Shown here one piece after another: positions 1 to 5,523 of a DNA stretch of 5,592 nt. Source of the DNA: JAHELQ01 sp965603365 (lineage in GTDB: Bacteria > Acidobacteriota > Aminicenantia > UBA2199); NCBI GenBank assembly GCA_965603365.1, contig CBFDCR010000137.1, positions 1-5,592 of the forward strand. Reading direction: 5' to 3'. The number at the start of each line of letters is the position of its first letter. Position 1 is the first letter of the stretch. The translations under genes and the position numbers were made by a program. The notes under the pieces are model-generated. The model saw nothing but the letters and a program-made list of their open reading frames with translations, was not told the origin of the DNA and ran no database searches.

Positions 1-134
1 TTGACCGCGGTCATGTCCTTATCTTCAACAAAGGCGAACACACTCTCCCGGCGGAGGAGAGAGTGAAGCCGCCGACAGATCACCTCATCGTCTTCGTTGT
101 CCCCGACCTTTATCCAGAATACCTTCTCTTTCAT
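1..134 (-). CDS. N-terminal fragment of a probable DUF362-family protein (runs off the left edge)
   Basis: The minus strand is open from an ATG at 134-132 to the window edge, giving 44 codons plus two bases. The peptide begins MKEKVFWIKV and ends EDKDMTAV. The layout is a short beta strand, an acidic GDNEDDE turn, a basic helix (CRRLHSLLRRE) and a [D/E]-K-D-x-x-A-V strand. This matches my memory of the start of DUF362 proteins, where the strand is followed by K-x-HFGE and often later by 4Fe-4S motifs; that diagnostic part lies outside the window. A GGAGG ribosome binding site ends ten bases before the ATG, supporting the start. An extended -10 promoter lies just upstream, and a terminator isolates the gene from the TonB-domain gene behind it, so it probably starts its own transcript. 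The existence of the coding region is fairly sure; the family is a guess from 44 residues. Confidence 0.5.
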   Translation of the reverse strand, partial: MKEKVFWIKVGDNEDDEVICRRLHSLLRRESVFAFVEDKDMTAV

Positions 135-179
135 CGGTTGTAAGCCTCCATTTTTATTTTTTCCGAAGTACTGTACAAC

Positions 180-188
180 ATTATACCA
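180..188 (-). promoter_or_regulatory. Extended -10 promoter for the left-edge gene
   Basis: On the minus strand the motif TGGTATAAT (TG-n plus a consensus -10, hexamer at 180-185) lies about 45 bases before the ATG at 134. A second TATAAT-like hexamer lies eleven bases upstream (CTATAATC). No good -35 is visible at 16-18 bases, which is usual for extended -10 promoters. Transcription should start near 172-173, leaving a leader of about 40 bases that contains the GGAGG site. Confidence 0.55.
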
Positions 189-264
189 GATTATAGAAAT
201 ATTTAAATGACACTCCTTAACAAAAAATTAGAACCGGAATAGTGGAATATTGAAAAATTGTCAT

Positions 265-313
265 AAAAAAAAGCAGGAAACAGGCGACCAGCCAGGCCTG
301 TTCCCTGCTTTTC
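265..313 (-). terminator. Rho-independent terminator of the sigma/anti-sigma/TonB-domain operon
   Basis: Arms 271-285 and 296-310 pair over 15 positions with a single A-C mismatch and enclose a ten-base loop. Read on the minus strand, the stem is followed by an eight-base T-run (complement of A265-272). It begins about 20 bases after the stop of the TonB_C/STN gene. On the plus strand only four T follow, so it is mainly a minus-strand terminator. It separates the operon from the left-edge gene. Confidence 0.9.
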
Positions 314-329
314 GTCAAATATGCCGGAT

Positions 330-1502
330 TTACTTTTTCTTACGAATCTTGAGGATATCACCCTCCAGCACCAGGGTTAGATGATTTTGCTCCAGGAAGA
401 AGGCTAAGGCCTTGTCCCAGGACACTTTTTCCATTTCGCAGGTCACCCGGGCCTTCACCCCGGGGTCAAGAATGATCTTCAATCCCGCACTCCTGGACAA
501 AAACCGGATCACATTATCCAGTTGGGCATCCTTAAAGTTTAAATCATAGGGCTCGCCGCCGAATTGTTTATTTTTGATATTCTCGATTAACTGTTGGGGA
601 GACAAAGCCTTTGGCTTGCCTCTGTCCTCTTCTCTGTCCTCTTCTGCACTTTCGGCCCTGTCTTTATCATCCCCCAGCCTGAAATTCATCACCACTGTAA
701 AGCGGACCGGCTTGGGAACGCCATCTATTATATAAGGCTCATAAACCCACTGCTTGAGGGCTTTTACAGCCGCTTTACTTAAGGCCGCATCTCCCTCAAT
801 AACTTCGACTTCCCTTACAATTCCATAAATGCCGGTAACGGCTTCGAGCACCACTTTGCCCATAATCCCCTTATCCACCGCCTCTTTGGGGTATCTGGGA
901 TCTACTTTTTTTATCAACTTCGGTTTTTTGATGGAAGCCAACATCACCGGTTCTTTACCGCTGATTTTCTTATCCTTGCTTCTCTGGATGGAGATAAAAT
1001 AGGGTTTACCTTCGGAATTCTCAAAACCAAAAATCGAAGTCTTTTGCTGGGGCAGGATGATCTCGGTCTCCAGGATCTCCTTTTGGGAGGCCTTCTCCTT
1101 GACTGCCAGCCGGAAATGGTCCCGATCCGGCAGCCCCGTCAGTTGTAACAGGAATTCCCGGCCGTCGATGGACATCACCTGGGACTGCTTATAAATTCTC
1201 CCGTATTTCCAGCCCCACCGGGCCTTGGTCAATAGATTGACATCCCGGAGGTTGAATATCTTCTTAATCTCCTTCACCTCCTCGGCCAAACCCACATCCA
1301 GGAAAACATTGCCGGCAAACATGGGTTTTAGATAATACGAGGTCTCCACCCGGGCCTTGGCCGCGGTTCGATGGCCATAGGCGCCCTCGTACAGCCTCAA
1401 ATCCACCTGGATATCGGGTCCGGCAAAAACACCGCTGGCCAATACCAGCACCATCAACAATACAATAACCCATTTAGTTGAAATCAAGTTAATTTGTTTC
1501 AT
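330..1502 (-). CDS. Secreted protein with TonB C-terminal domain and secretin/TonB short N-terminal (STN) domain
   Basis: This 390-residue protein has four parts. Residues 1-27 form a signal peptide with a basic start, a hydrophobic core and a probable cut after VFA. Residues 28 to about 190 are an unrecognised domain rich in predicted beta strands. Residues about 202-276 are a TonB_C domain, with PRYPKEAVDKG, G-x-V-x-L-E, an A-x-x-ALKQWVYEP core and a final FRL strand. After a highly charged linker (about 278-298) comes an STN domain (about 319-386; YDLNFKDAQLDNVIRFLS, then I-I-L-D-P-G-V-K, final ILKI). TonB_C domains normally touch TonB boxes of outer-membrane receptors; STN occurs at the start of secretins and signalling receptors. 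The Pro-rich span and fixed membrane anchor of true TonB are absent, so it is probably a periplasmic adaptor rather than an energy transducer. An AGGAGG site seven bases before the ATG supports the start. It is last in the operon, 15 bases behind the anti-sigma gene. Domain calls are firm; function is inferred. Confidence 0.88.
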   Translation of the reverse strand: MKQINLISTKWVIVLLMVLVLASGVFAGPDIQVDLRLYEGAYGHRTAAKARVETSYYLKPMFAGNVFLDVGLAEEVKEIKKIFNLRDVNLLTKARWGWKYGRIYKQSQVMSIDGREFLLQLTGLPDRDHFRLAVKEKASQKEILETEIILPQQKTSIFGFENSEGKPYFISIQRSKDKKISGKEPVMLASIKKPKLIKKVDPRYPKEAVDKGIMGKVVLEAVTGIYGIVREVEVIEGDAALSKAAVKALKQWVYEPYIIDGVPKPVRFTVVMNFRLGDDKDRAESAEEDREEDRGKPKALSPQQLIENIKNKQFGGEPYDLNFKDAQLDNVIRFLSRSAGLKIILDPGVKARVTCEMEKVSWDKALAFFLEQNHLTLVLEGDILKIRKKK

Positions 1503-1517
1503 TCTGTTTCCTCCTGA

Positions 1518-2009
1518 TCATTCATTATTTTTTTGTACCCAGACAATCAACCGGTCTTTTTGGGTCTGGAAAAAATAGGTTTTGGCCGGCCGGTTGTCCA
1601 CCTGCACCGATTTGACGACAATGAGATCTTCGGAATCGCTGTCCGCCCTCTTATCGTCGGCAATAGGCAAGGGGCCCTTAAACAGAGGAAGTACGACAAC
1701 CAGCAGCAAAACCGCCAGCGCCATCGATGCCGTCACCAGGCCCCAGCGGGGAAGCCTGGGGAAGGCACCTCGCTCTCTCAAGGATACGATTTGTCTCCGG
1801 ATCTGCGGCCACAGGTCCGGGGCAGGTTCCTCCTCTCTATTCTTTCCCAGAATGTCCTGCGCCACCTGTTCGTCCAGCGCGTCTTCGCGGCAGTGGGGAC
1901 AGGTGGTGAAGTGTCTCCGGATAATCGACGCCCTCAAGGCACCGACGGGAACCCATTTATATAGTATACTATATACTTTACAGATCAACGATTTTTGTAC
2001 CGTCACCAT
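1518..2009 (-). CDS. Membrane anti-sigma factor with zinc-binding (ZAS/zf-HC2-like) domain
   Basis: From the ATG at 2009-2007 the protein has 163 residues. The cytoplasmic part contains C10 and H33-x3-C37-x2-C40, the HxxxCxxC signature of zinc-binding anti-sigma domains, then a helix-rich charged stretch to residue 88. One membrane segment spans about 89-110 (WGLVTASMALAV followed by LLLVVV), preceded by Arg-rich residues, so the C-terminus (111-163) should be periplasmic. That tail ends in a strand-like segment (AKTYFFQTQ...LIVWVQK) I cannot assign to a domain. The start overlaps the sigma stop in ATGGTGA, implying translational coupling. GGAGG lies four bases before this ATG and seven before an in-frame GTG at 2006, so the GTG could be used instead. 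The open frame extends 37 codons further up, but that extension lies inside the sigma gene and is low-complexity. Expected role: holds the adjacent ECF sigma factor inactive at the membrane until an envelope signal arrives. Confidence 0.85.
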   Translation of the reverse strand: MVTVQKSLICKVYSILYKWVPVGALRASIIRRHFTTCPHCREDALDEQVAQDILGKNREEEPAPDLWPQIRRQIVSLRERGAFPRLPRWGLVTASMALAVLLLVVVLPLFKGPLPIADDKRADSDSEDLIVVKSVQVDNRPAKTYFFQTQKDRLIVWVQKNNE

Positions 2010-2575
2010 AACACCTCCCGAAAAGTTCGGATGTCCGCCGCCCTCTCGGCCCGGTGCAGCGCTGCTTTCAACTTCCGGCGGGCATTGTAGAGATGGACCC
2101 GGACCGTGTTTTCCGAACACTTCAAGACTTCGGCAATCTCTACGGCAGTATACCCCTCATCGACACTGAGCAGCAGGGCCGCCCTCTCCCTGGGTTTTAA
2201 CGTGCGGATGAGGGGGCTGAATATCTCCGATTCCTCGATGCCCCGCCGGTCTCCGCTGCCGGGTGGTTGTCCCTCCAACTCTCTTGTCCGCTGGCGAAAA
2301 TAGTTCAGAATGGTCTTTCTTTTCTTGAGGAGATCGAGACATCGCTTCACCCCGATGGCCAGCAGCCAGGTCTTAAAACAGCGGCGGGGATCGAAACGGT
2401 GAAGATTTACAAAGGCCTGCACAAAGGTTTCCTGGACGGCATCCAGGGCCTCGTCGCCATCTCCCAGCAGGCGCCGGGCCACGGCAATCAGGCTGCCCTG
2501 ATACCGGCGCACCAACGTCTCGAAGGCATCTAACTCACCGGCCAGGCACTTCTGAATTGCCGTCTCTTCTCGCAT
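2003..2575 (-). CDS. ECF (sigma-70 group 4) RNA polymerase sigma factor
   Basis: The protein has 190 residues from the ATG at 2575, the usual ECF size. Region 2 covers about residues 17-86 (AFETLVRRYQ, the DALDAVQETFVQAF core, then F-K-T-W-L-L-A-I). Region 4 covers about 121-173 (LKPRERAALLL, E-G-Y-T-A-x-E-I-A, helix-turn-helix SENTVRVHLYNARRKLK). A poorly conserved basic/Pro-Gly linker of about 35 residues joins them, and no extra C-terminal domain is present. It recruits RNA polymerase to alternative promoters. The overlapping downstream gene is its likely cognate anti-sigma factor, which suggests control by release. A TTG at 2590 would add five residues but has no ribosome binding site; the ATG has GGAAG eight bases upstream, so I prefer it. 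I found no convincing ECF-type promoter in the 65 bases between tatD and this gene, so the pair may be read from the tatD promoter. Target promoters cannot be told from this window. Confidence 0.92.
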   Translation of the reverse strand: MREETAIQKCLAGELDAFETLVRRYQGSLIAVARRLLGDGDEALDAVQETFVQAFVNLHRFDPRRCFKTWLLAIGVKRCLDLLKKRKTILNYFRQRTRELEGQPPGSGDRRGIEESEIFSPLIRTLKPRERAALLLSVDEGYTAVEIAEVLKCSENTVRVHLYNARRKLKAALHRAERAADIRTFREVLW

Positions 2576-2640
2576 GGCTTTTTCTTCCAATTTAAATACG
2601 ATTCAAGCTGCCCTAACATTTATAAAAAAATTCAGGCCGG

Positions 2641-3417
2641 TTATGGAGAAGGGGAAAATATCCTTTGAAAATTATCGTTGACCGCATCATTCAGCAGTGA
2701 AACATCTATCGCCTTTATCCCGGCTGCTCTTTCGGCCACCATCTCGACCCGCCGCGGGGTATTGACCTTGCCCCGGTACGGTTCGGGAGAGAGATAAGGG
2801 GCATCGGTTTCGGTGAATAGCCGCCCTAAGGGGATGAGCCGGACAATGTCCCTTAAATAGCCGGACTTTTTAAAGGTCACGATACCGGAGATGGAGATCG
2901 AATACCCCCGCTTCAATATCTCCTCCGCATCGGCCATACTGCCGGTATAGCAGTGAAACACCACCGGCAGATCGAATTTCTCTTCCTCTAAAATACGGAG
3001 CACCACCGCTTCGGCCTCCCGGGAATGAATGGTAAGGGGCAGGCCCACCTCTCTGGCAATCCCTATCTGTCGGCGAAACACCTTTTCCTGGTTTTTCGGC
3101 GTCGAGAAATTGTAATAAAAATCGAGCCCCGTCTCTCCTGCCCCAACGGTCTTTTTATGTTCCAGCAGTGCCAATACCCGCTTCTCGACTTCCGGCGAAT
3201 AAAGGTCGGCTTTATGGGGATGGGCAGCAATCATGGCCAGGACCCGGTCATGGTATGCTAAAATTTCCAGTGTCCGCCCCATCGACCCCTCCTCATAGGG
3301 ATCGGCCACGGTGACAATCCGGGAAAACCCGGCTTCAAAACACTCATCTAAAATCTGTGCCCAGGTATCGTTAAATTCCGGCATATCCAGGTGACAGTGA
3401 AAATCCAGCCAATTCAT
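2641..3417 (-). CDS. tatD: TatD-family metal-dependent hydrolase (deoxyribonuclease)
   Basis: This 258-residue protein is full length for the family (about 255-265). It carries the complete TIM-barrel metal centre: H7-x-H9 in DFHCHLD, E95 in GAGETGLDFYYNFSTPKNQ, H131 in IHSRE, H155 in FHCYTGS and D205 in ETDAPYLSPEP. Family members are cytoplasmic metal-dependent nucleases that remove nucleotides from DNA 3' ends or act on D-aminoacyl-tRNA; which activity applies here cannot be read from sequence. TatD and the YcfH/YjjV type share these motifs, so the symbol marks the family only. GAGGT ends four bases before the ATG. It has its own extended -10 promoter. The sigma gene follows 65 bases later in the same direction with no clear terminator between, so read-through into the sigma operon is plausible. 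No key residue is missing. Confidence 0.95.
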   Translation of the reverse strand: MNWLDFHCHLDMPEFNDTWAQILDECFEAGFSRIVTVADPYEEGSMGRTLEILAYHDRVLAMIAAHPHKADLYSPEVEKRVLALLEHKKTVGAGETGLDFYYNFSTPKNQEKVFRRQIGIAREVGLPLTIHSREAEAVVLRILEEEKFDLPVVFHCYTGSMADAEEILKRGYSISISGIVTFKKSGYLRDIVRLIPLGRLFTETDAPYLSPEPYRGKVNTPRRVEMVAERAAGIKAIDVSLLNDAVNDNFQRIFSPSP

Positions 3418-3460
3418 GGTTACCTCAAATAAATATTAAAGTAGCCAGGCGACAGATCCC

Positions 3461-3478
3461 CAGTATACCACAATACTG
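3461..3478. repeat. Inverted repeat, candidate operator over the tatD promoter
   Basis: The sequence CAGTAT-ACCACA-ATACTG has two perfect 6-base arms around a 6-base spacer. It lies between the divergent tatD and hicB-like genes and covers the tatD -10. Arms of this length and spacing fit a dimeric DNA-binding protein such as a ribbon-helix-helix regulator, but short palindromes also occur by chance. Confidence 0.4.
3462..3470 (-). promoter_or_regulatory. Extended -10 promoter for tatD (and possibly the sigma operon)
   Basis: Minus-strand TGGTATACT combines a TG-n extension with a -10 hexamer at 3462-3467, about 45 bases before the tatD ATG. The -35 region is poor. Transcription should start near 3455. 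The hexamer lies inside one arm of the inverted repeat at 3461-3478, so a protein bound there would block this promoter. Confidence 0.5.
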
Positions 3479-3506
3479 CCTTAGTTGCTAAAGTGTTGCC
3501 TTGGTT
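3477..3506. repeat. Direct repeat (TGCCTTRGTT) reaching the hicB-like -35, candidate operator
   Basis: TGCCTTAGTT at 3477-3486 recurs as TGCCTTGGTT at 3497-3506, nine of ten bases identical, with starts exactly 20 bases apart (about two helical turns). The second copy covers the -35 of the hicB-like promoter; the first touches the inverted repeat. The arrangement suits autoregulation by the ribbon-helix-helix protein encoded next door, which is inference. Confidence 0.35.
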
Positions 3507-3524
3507 AAATTTTAATAATATAAT
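3496..3524 (+). promoter_or_regulatory. Sigma70-type promoter giving a leaderless hicB-like transcript
   Basis: TTGCCT at 3496-3501 and a perfect TATAAT at 3519-3524 are separated by exactly 17 bases. Seven to eight bases after the -10 falls on G3531 or A3532, and A3532 is the first base of the ATG. The mRNA should therefore begin at or one base before the start codon, which explains why no ribosome binding site is visible there. Confidence 0.7.
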
Positions 3525-3531
3525 TTGTTCG

Positions 3532-3879
3532 ATGATCAAAAAAGACATATTGCAATATAACGATTTTATCGGATCGGTTCATTTCAGTGCCGATGATGGT
3601 GTTTTTTTCGGTAAAATTGAGGGGATTAACGATCTCATTAGCTTCGAAGGAACCACCGTTGATGAGCTTAAGACGGCATTTCATGAAGCGGTGGAAGATT
3701 ATATCGATATTTGTAAACAAACAGGCAAATCGCTGCAAAAGTCCTATAAGGGAAGCTTTAATGTTAGAATCCCCTCGGAGCTTCACAAAAAGGCGGTACA
3801 AAAATCACTTACACTGGGAATATCGTTAAACAAACTGGTCCAACAGGCCCTTGAAAAAGAAGTCTTCAACTCTCCCTGA
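3532..3879 (+). CDS. HicB-type antitoxin/regulator, orphan (no adjacent hicA)
   Basis: The protein has 115 residues. Residues 1 to about 62 form the HicB N-terminal fold (Y-x-x-F-I-G-S-V, D-D-G-V-F-F-G-K-I, ISFEGTTVDELKTAFHEAVE, D-Y-I). Residues about 74-111 are a ribbon-helix-helix DNA-binding domain (GSFNVRIPSELHKKA, then G-I-S-L-N-K-L-V-Q-Q-A-L). Such proteins normally neutralise the HicA mRNA-cleaving toxin and repress their own promoter. No HicA-like frame (about 60-80 residues, with the G-S-H-x-x-[FY] motif) lies beside it: tatD diverges upstream and only 98 bases follow downstream. It may therefore be a remnant or a stand-alone repressor. The frame is open to a GTG at 3493, but that lies upstream of the promoter -35, so I use the ATG at 3532. 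Hand-counted GC of 3541-3840 is about 40%, against about 52% for a tatD sample, which suggests acquisition from elsewhere. Confidence 0.85.
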   Translation: MIKKDILQYNDFIGSVHFSADDGVFFGKIEGINDLISFEGTTVDELKTAFHEAVEDYIDICKQTGKSLQKSYKGSFNVRIPSELHKKAVQKSLTLGISLNKLVQQALEKEVFNSP

Positions 3880-3916
3880 TGGGTTGGGGATTTTGGAACC
3901 GGGGGGTGAATTTTAT

Positions 3917-3945
3917 TTGACATTTTGGTGGGCATACGTTATAAA
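3917..3945 (+). promoter_or_regulatory. Near-consensus sigma70 promoter of the symporter gene
   Basis: TTGACA at 3917-3922 and TATAAA at 3940-3945 are spaced 17 bases apart. Transcription should start near 3952, giving a leader of about 26 bases. GAGGT at 3968-3972 lies five bases before the ATG at 3978. The strength of the match suggests substantial housekeeping expression independent of the hicB-like gene. Confidence 0.85.
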
Positions 3946-3977
3946 TTGATTTCATATAATTAAGATCGAGGTTAATC

Positions 3978-5378
3978 ATGGATACAATTTTGGATTCTAT
4001 TGTTCACTTCATCGACGGTATCATTGTCTGGTATAACGACTATATCGGGGGCTACTTACTGCTGATCATGTTGGTCCCCACCGGCCTCTATTTTGCCTTT
4101 AAATTCAAGTTCCTTCACATCACCAAAATCGCCCACTCCATAAAGGTCATCCGGGGCAAATATGACAAAAAAGAAGATGTCGGCGATATCAACCACTTCC
4201 GGGCACTAACCACCGCCCTATCCGCCACCATCGGAACCGGAAATATTGTCGGCGTGGCCTTAGCCATCTATTACGGGGGGCCCGGTGCCCTGTTCTGGAT
4301 GTGGATCACCGGCTTCCTGGGGATGATTCTTAAATTCGTGGAATGCACCCTTTCATTCAAATACAGAAAAATAAACAAGGACGGCTCTGCTTCCGGCGGC
4401 CCCATGTACTATATGGAGATGGGATTAAAGGAAAAGCTGGGTTCATTTGCAAAGGTTCTGGCAGTCATCTTTGCCGGCGCCACTATCCTGTGCTCAATGG
4501 GAACCGGCAACATGGCCCAGTCCAACTCAATGGCGGATGTCATGAGAGCAAATTATGGAATACCCCCCTTGTTCTCAGGAATCTTGATCAGTTCTCTCGT
4601 TTTACTCGTTATTGTCGGCGGCATCAAGAGAATTGCCGAAGTGACATCCAAACTGGTTCCCTTCATGGCTGTCATGTATTTCTTGAGTGCAATCGTTGTC
4701 ATTGTGATCTCTTATAAACAAATACCCTCTGCTTTTGCCATGGTTATAAACGACGCCTTTACCGGAACTGCCGCCACCGGCGGATTCATCGGCTCTGCAT
4801 TTATTATGACCCTTACCTGGGGGGTCCGGCGGGGTCTTTTTTCCAACGAAGCCGGTCAGGGCTCGGCCGCGATTGCCCATGCAGCCGCCAAAACAAAACA
4901 TCCTGTCCGGGAGGGACTGGTTGCCTCAGTCGGCCCCTTTATAGATACCCTGATCATCTGCACCCTCACGGCCCTGGTTATCATTGTGACAGGGGCCTGG
5001 GACAGCGGCAAAGAGGGTGTCGAAATGACCGTTATTGCCTTTACCAGAGGACTTTCCGGGATCGGCCTGGAAGAAATTGCCCCACATGTTGTGGCCGGCG
5101 GTCTGATGCTCTTTGCCTTCTCCACCATCATCGCCTGGTCTTACTACGGCACAAGAGCCTCACAATACCTCCTGGGAACAAAATCCATTAGACCTTATCG
5201 TTATATCTATGGTCTTTTTGTTTTTCTCGGTGCCATGGGCAGAATCGACATCGTATGGCATTTTGTGGATATGGTGATCACATTCATGACCATTCCCAAC
5301 CTGATTGCCATATTGCTGCTGGGAGGGGTCGTTAAAAAAGAAATCGATAAATACTTCACCCATATGAAACAATTATAG
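3978..5378 (+). CDS. Sodium:alanine/glycine symporter (AGCS family)
   Basis: The 466-residue protein is full length for the alanine-or-glycine:cation symporter family of the inner membrane, which imports small neutral amino acids with Na+. Family motifs appear in order: ALTTALSATIGTGNIVGVAL (77-95), G-P-G-A-L-F-W-M-W-I (101-110), the ASGGPMYYMEMG segment (138-149), GTGNMAQSNS (175-184), the hallmark GVRRGLFSNEAGQGSAAIAH (282-301) and FSTIIAWSYYG (381-391). About ten to eleven hydrophobic spans are visible, including 22-42, 95-120, 159-173, 198-216, 227-246, 268-281, 316-338, 370-390, 407-420 and 428-452. T383 and W387 sit where I recall substrate-contacting residues in the structure of the methanogen AgcS; this is from memory. 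It has its own promoter and is followed by a terminator, so it is probably monocistronic. Alanine, glycine or serine cannot be told apart by sequence alone. Confidence 0.95.
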   Translation: MDTILDSIVHFIDGIIVWYNDYIGGYLLLIMLVPTGLYFAFKFKFLHITKIAHSIKVIRGKYDKKEDVGDINHFRALTTALSATIGTGNIVGVALAIYYGGPGALFWMWITGFLGMILKFVECTLSFKYRKINKDGSASGGPMYYMEMGLKEKLGSFAKVLAVIFAGATILCSMGTGNMAQSNSMADVMRANYGIPPLFSGILISSLVLLVIVGGIKRIAEVTSKLVPFMAVMYFLSAIVVIVISYKQIPSAFAMVINDAFTGTAATGGFIGSAFIMTLTWGVRRGLFSNEAGQGSAAIAHAAAKTKHPVREGLVASVGPFIDTLIICTLTALVIIVTGAWDSGKEGVEMTVIAFTRGLSGIGLEEIAPHVVAGGLMLFAFSTIIAWSYYGTRASQYLLGTKSIRPYRYIYGLFVFLGAMGRIDIVWHFVDMVITFMTIPNLIAILLLGGVVKKEIDKYFTHMKQL

Positions 5379-5449
5379 TGACCGACAGGACCGATCAAAA
5401 TTCCTTATAAGAAAACCTTGCGTTGGCCTTTGGGGTTAAGAAGGAGGGA

Positions 5450-5479
5450 GCCCCCGGACTTTACCGGGGGCCTGTTTTT
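5450..5479 (+). terminator. Rho-independent terminator after the symporter gene
   Basis: Perfect 8-bp GC arms GCCCCCGG (5450-5457) and CCGGGGGC (5464-5471) enclose the loop ACTTTA. A three-base gap and five T (5475-5479) follow. It lies about 70 bases after the stop at 5378. On the minus strand no T-run follows, so it acts for the plus strand. Confidence 0.85.
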
Positions 5480-5503
5480 ATATAAAGGAACTTTATATAA
5501 AAA
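5475..5503. repeat. Perfect 13-bp A/T-rich inverted repeat abutting a Shine-Dalgarno sequence
   Basis: TTTTTATATAAAG (5475-5487) and CTTTATATAAAAA (5491-5503) are exact reverse complements around the loop GAA. The left arm begins with the T-tract of the preceding terminator. The right arm ends immediately before AAGGAGGTGA. As RNA it would form a weak A-U hairpin that competes for the T-tract, or it could serve as a DNA site for a symmetric protein. Confidence 0.7.
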
Positions 5504-5513
5504 AAGGAGGTGA
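5504..5513 (+). promoter_or_regulatory. Full-length Shine-Dalgarno sequence without a canonical start codon behind it
   Basis: AAGGAGGTGA is complementary over ten bases to the usual 3' end of 16S rRNA. No ATG, GTG or TTG lies five to twelve bases downstream. The GTG overlapping it at 5510 meets a stop after six codons. The nearest start-like codon in the open frame is ATT at 5524. Confidence 0.45.
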
Positions 5514-5523
5514 CACCGGTAAC

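Noticed and set aside
236..249. Tandem GGAATA repeat upstream of the left-edge promoter
   Set aside because: Two 6-base copies in an A/T-rich spacer are not enough to claim an operator.
2010..2120. Extra 37 N-terminal residues of the anti-sigma frame
   Set aside because: The stretch lies entirely within the sigma gene, is Gly/Pro/Ser-rich and precedes a well-placed GGAGG and ATG at 2009. It is a frame overlap, not a coding extension.
1533..2169. Plus-strand open frames of 143 and 195 residues over the anti-sigma gene
   Set aside because: They are antisense to the recognised sigma/anti-sigma genes, have Arg/Ser/Pro-rich low-complexity translations, and show no domain or ribosome binding site.
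2576..2590. TTG start for the sigma factor at 2590
   Set aside because: No Shine-Dalgarno sequence precedes the TTG, while GGAAG lies eight bases before the ATG at 2575.
3493..3531. Upstream GTG start adding 13 residues to the HicB-like protein
   Set aside because: These codons contain the -35 and -10 of the gene's own promoter and encode nothing HicB-like; the family-like sequence begins at the ATG at 3532.
3505..3801. Minus-strand 98-residue frame opposite the hicB-like gene, considered as a missing HicA
   Set aside because: It lacks the HicA G-S-H motif and double-stranded-RNA-binding-like pattern, is fully antisense to the HicB-like gene and would run through both promoters.
5379..5449. 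Possible riboswitch or small RNA between the symporter and its terminator
   Set aside because: I see no known aptamer motif and no convincing paired structure beyond the terminator; it looks like an ordinary 3' untranslated region.
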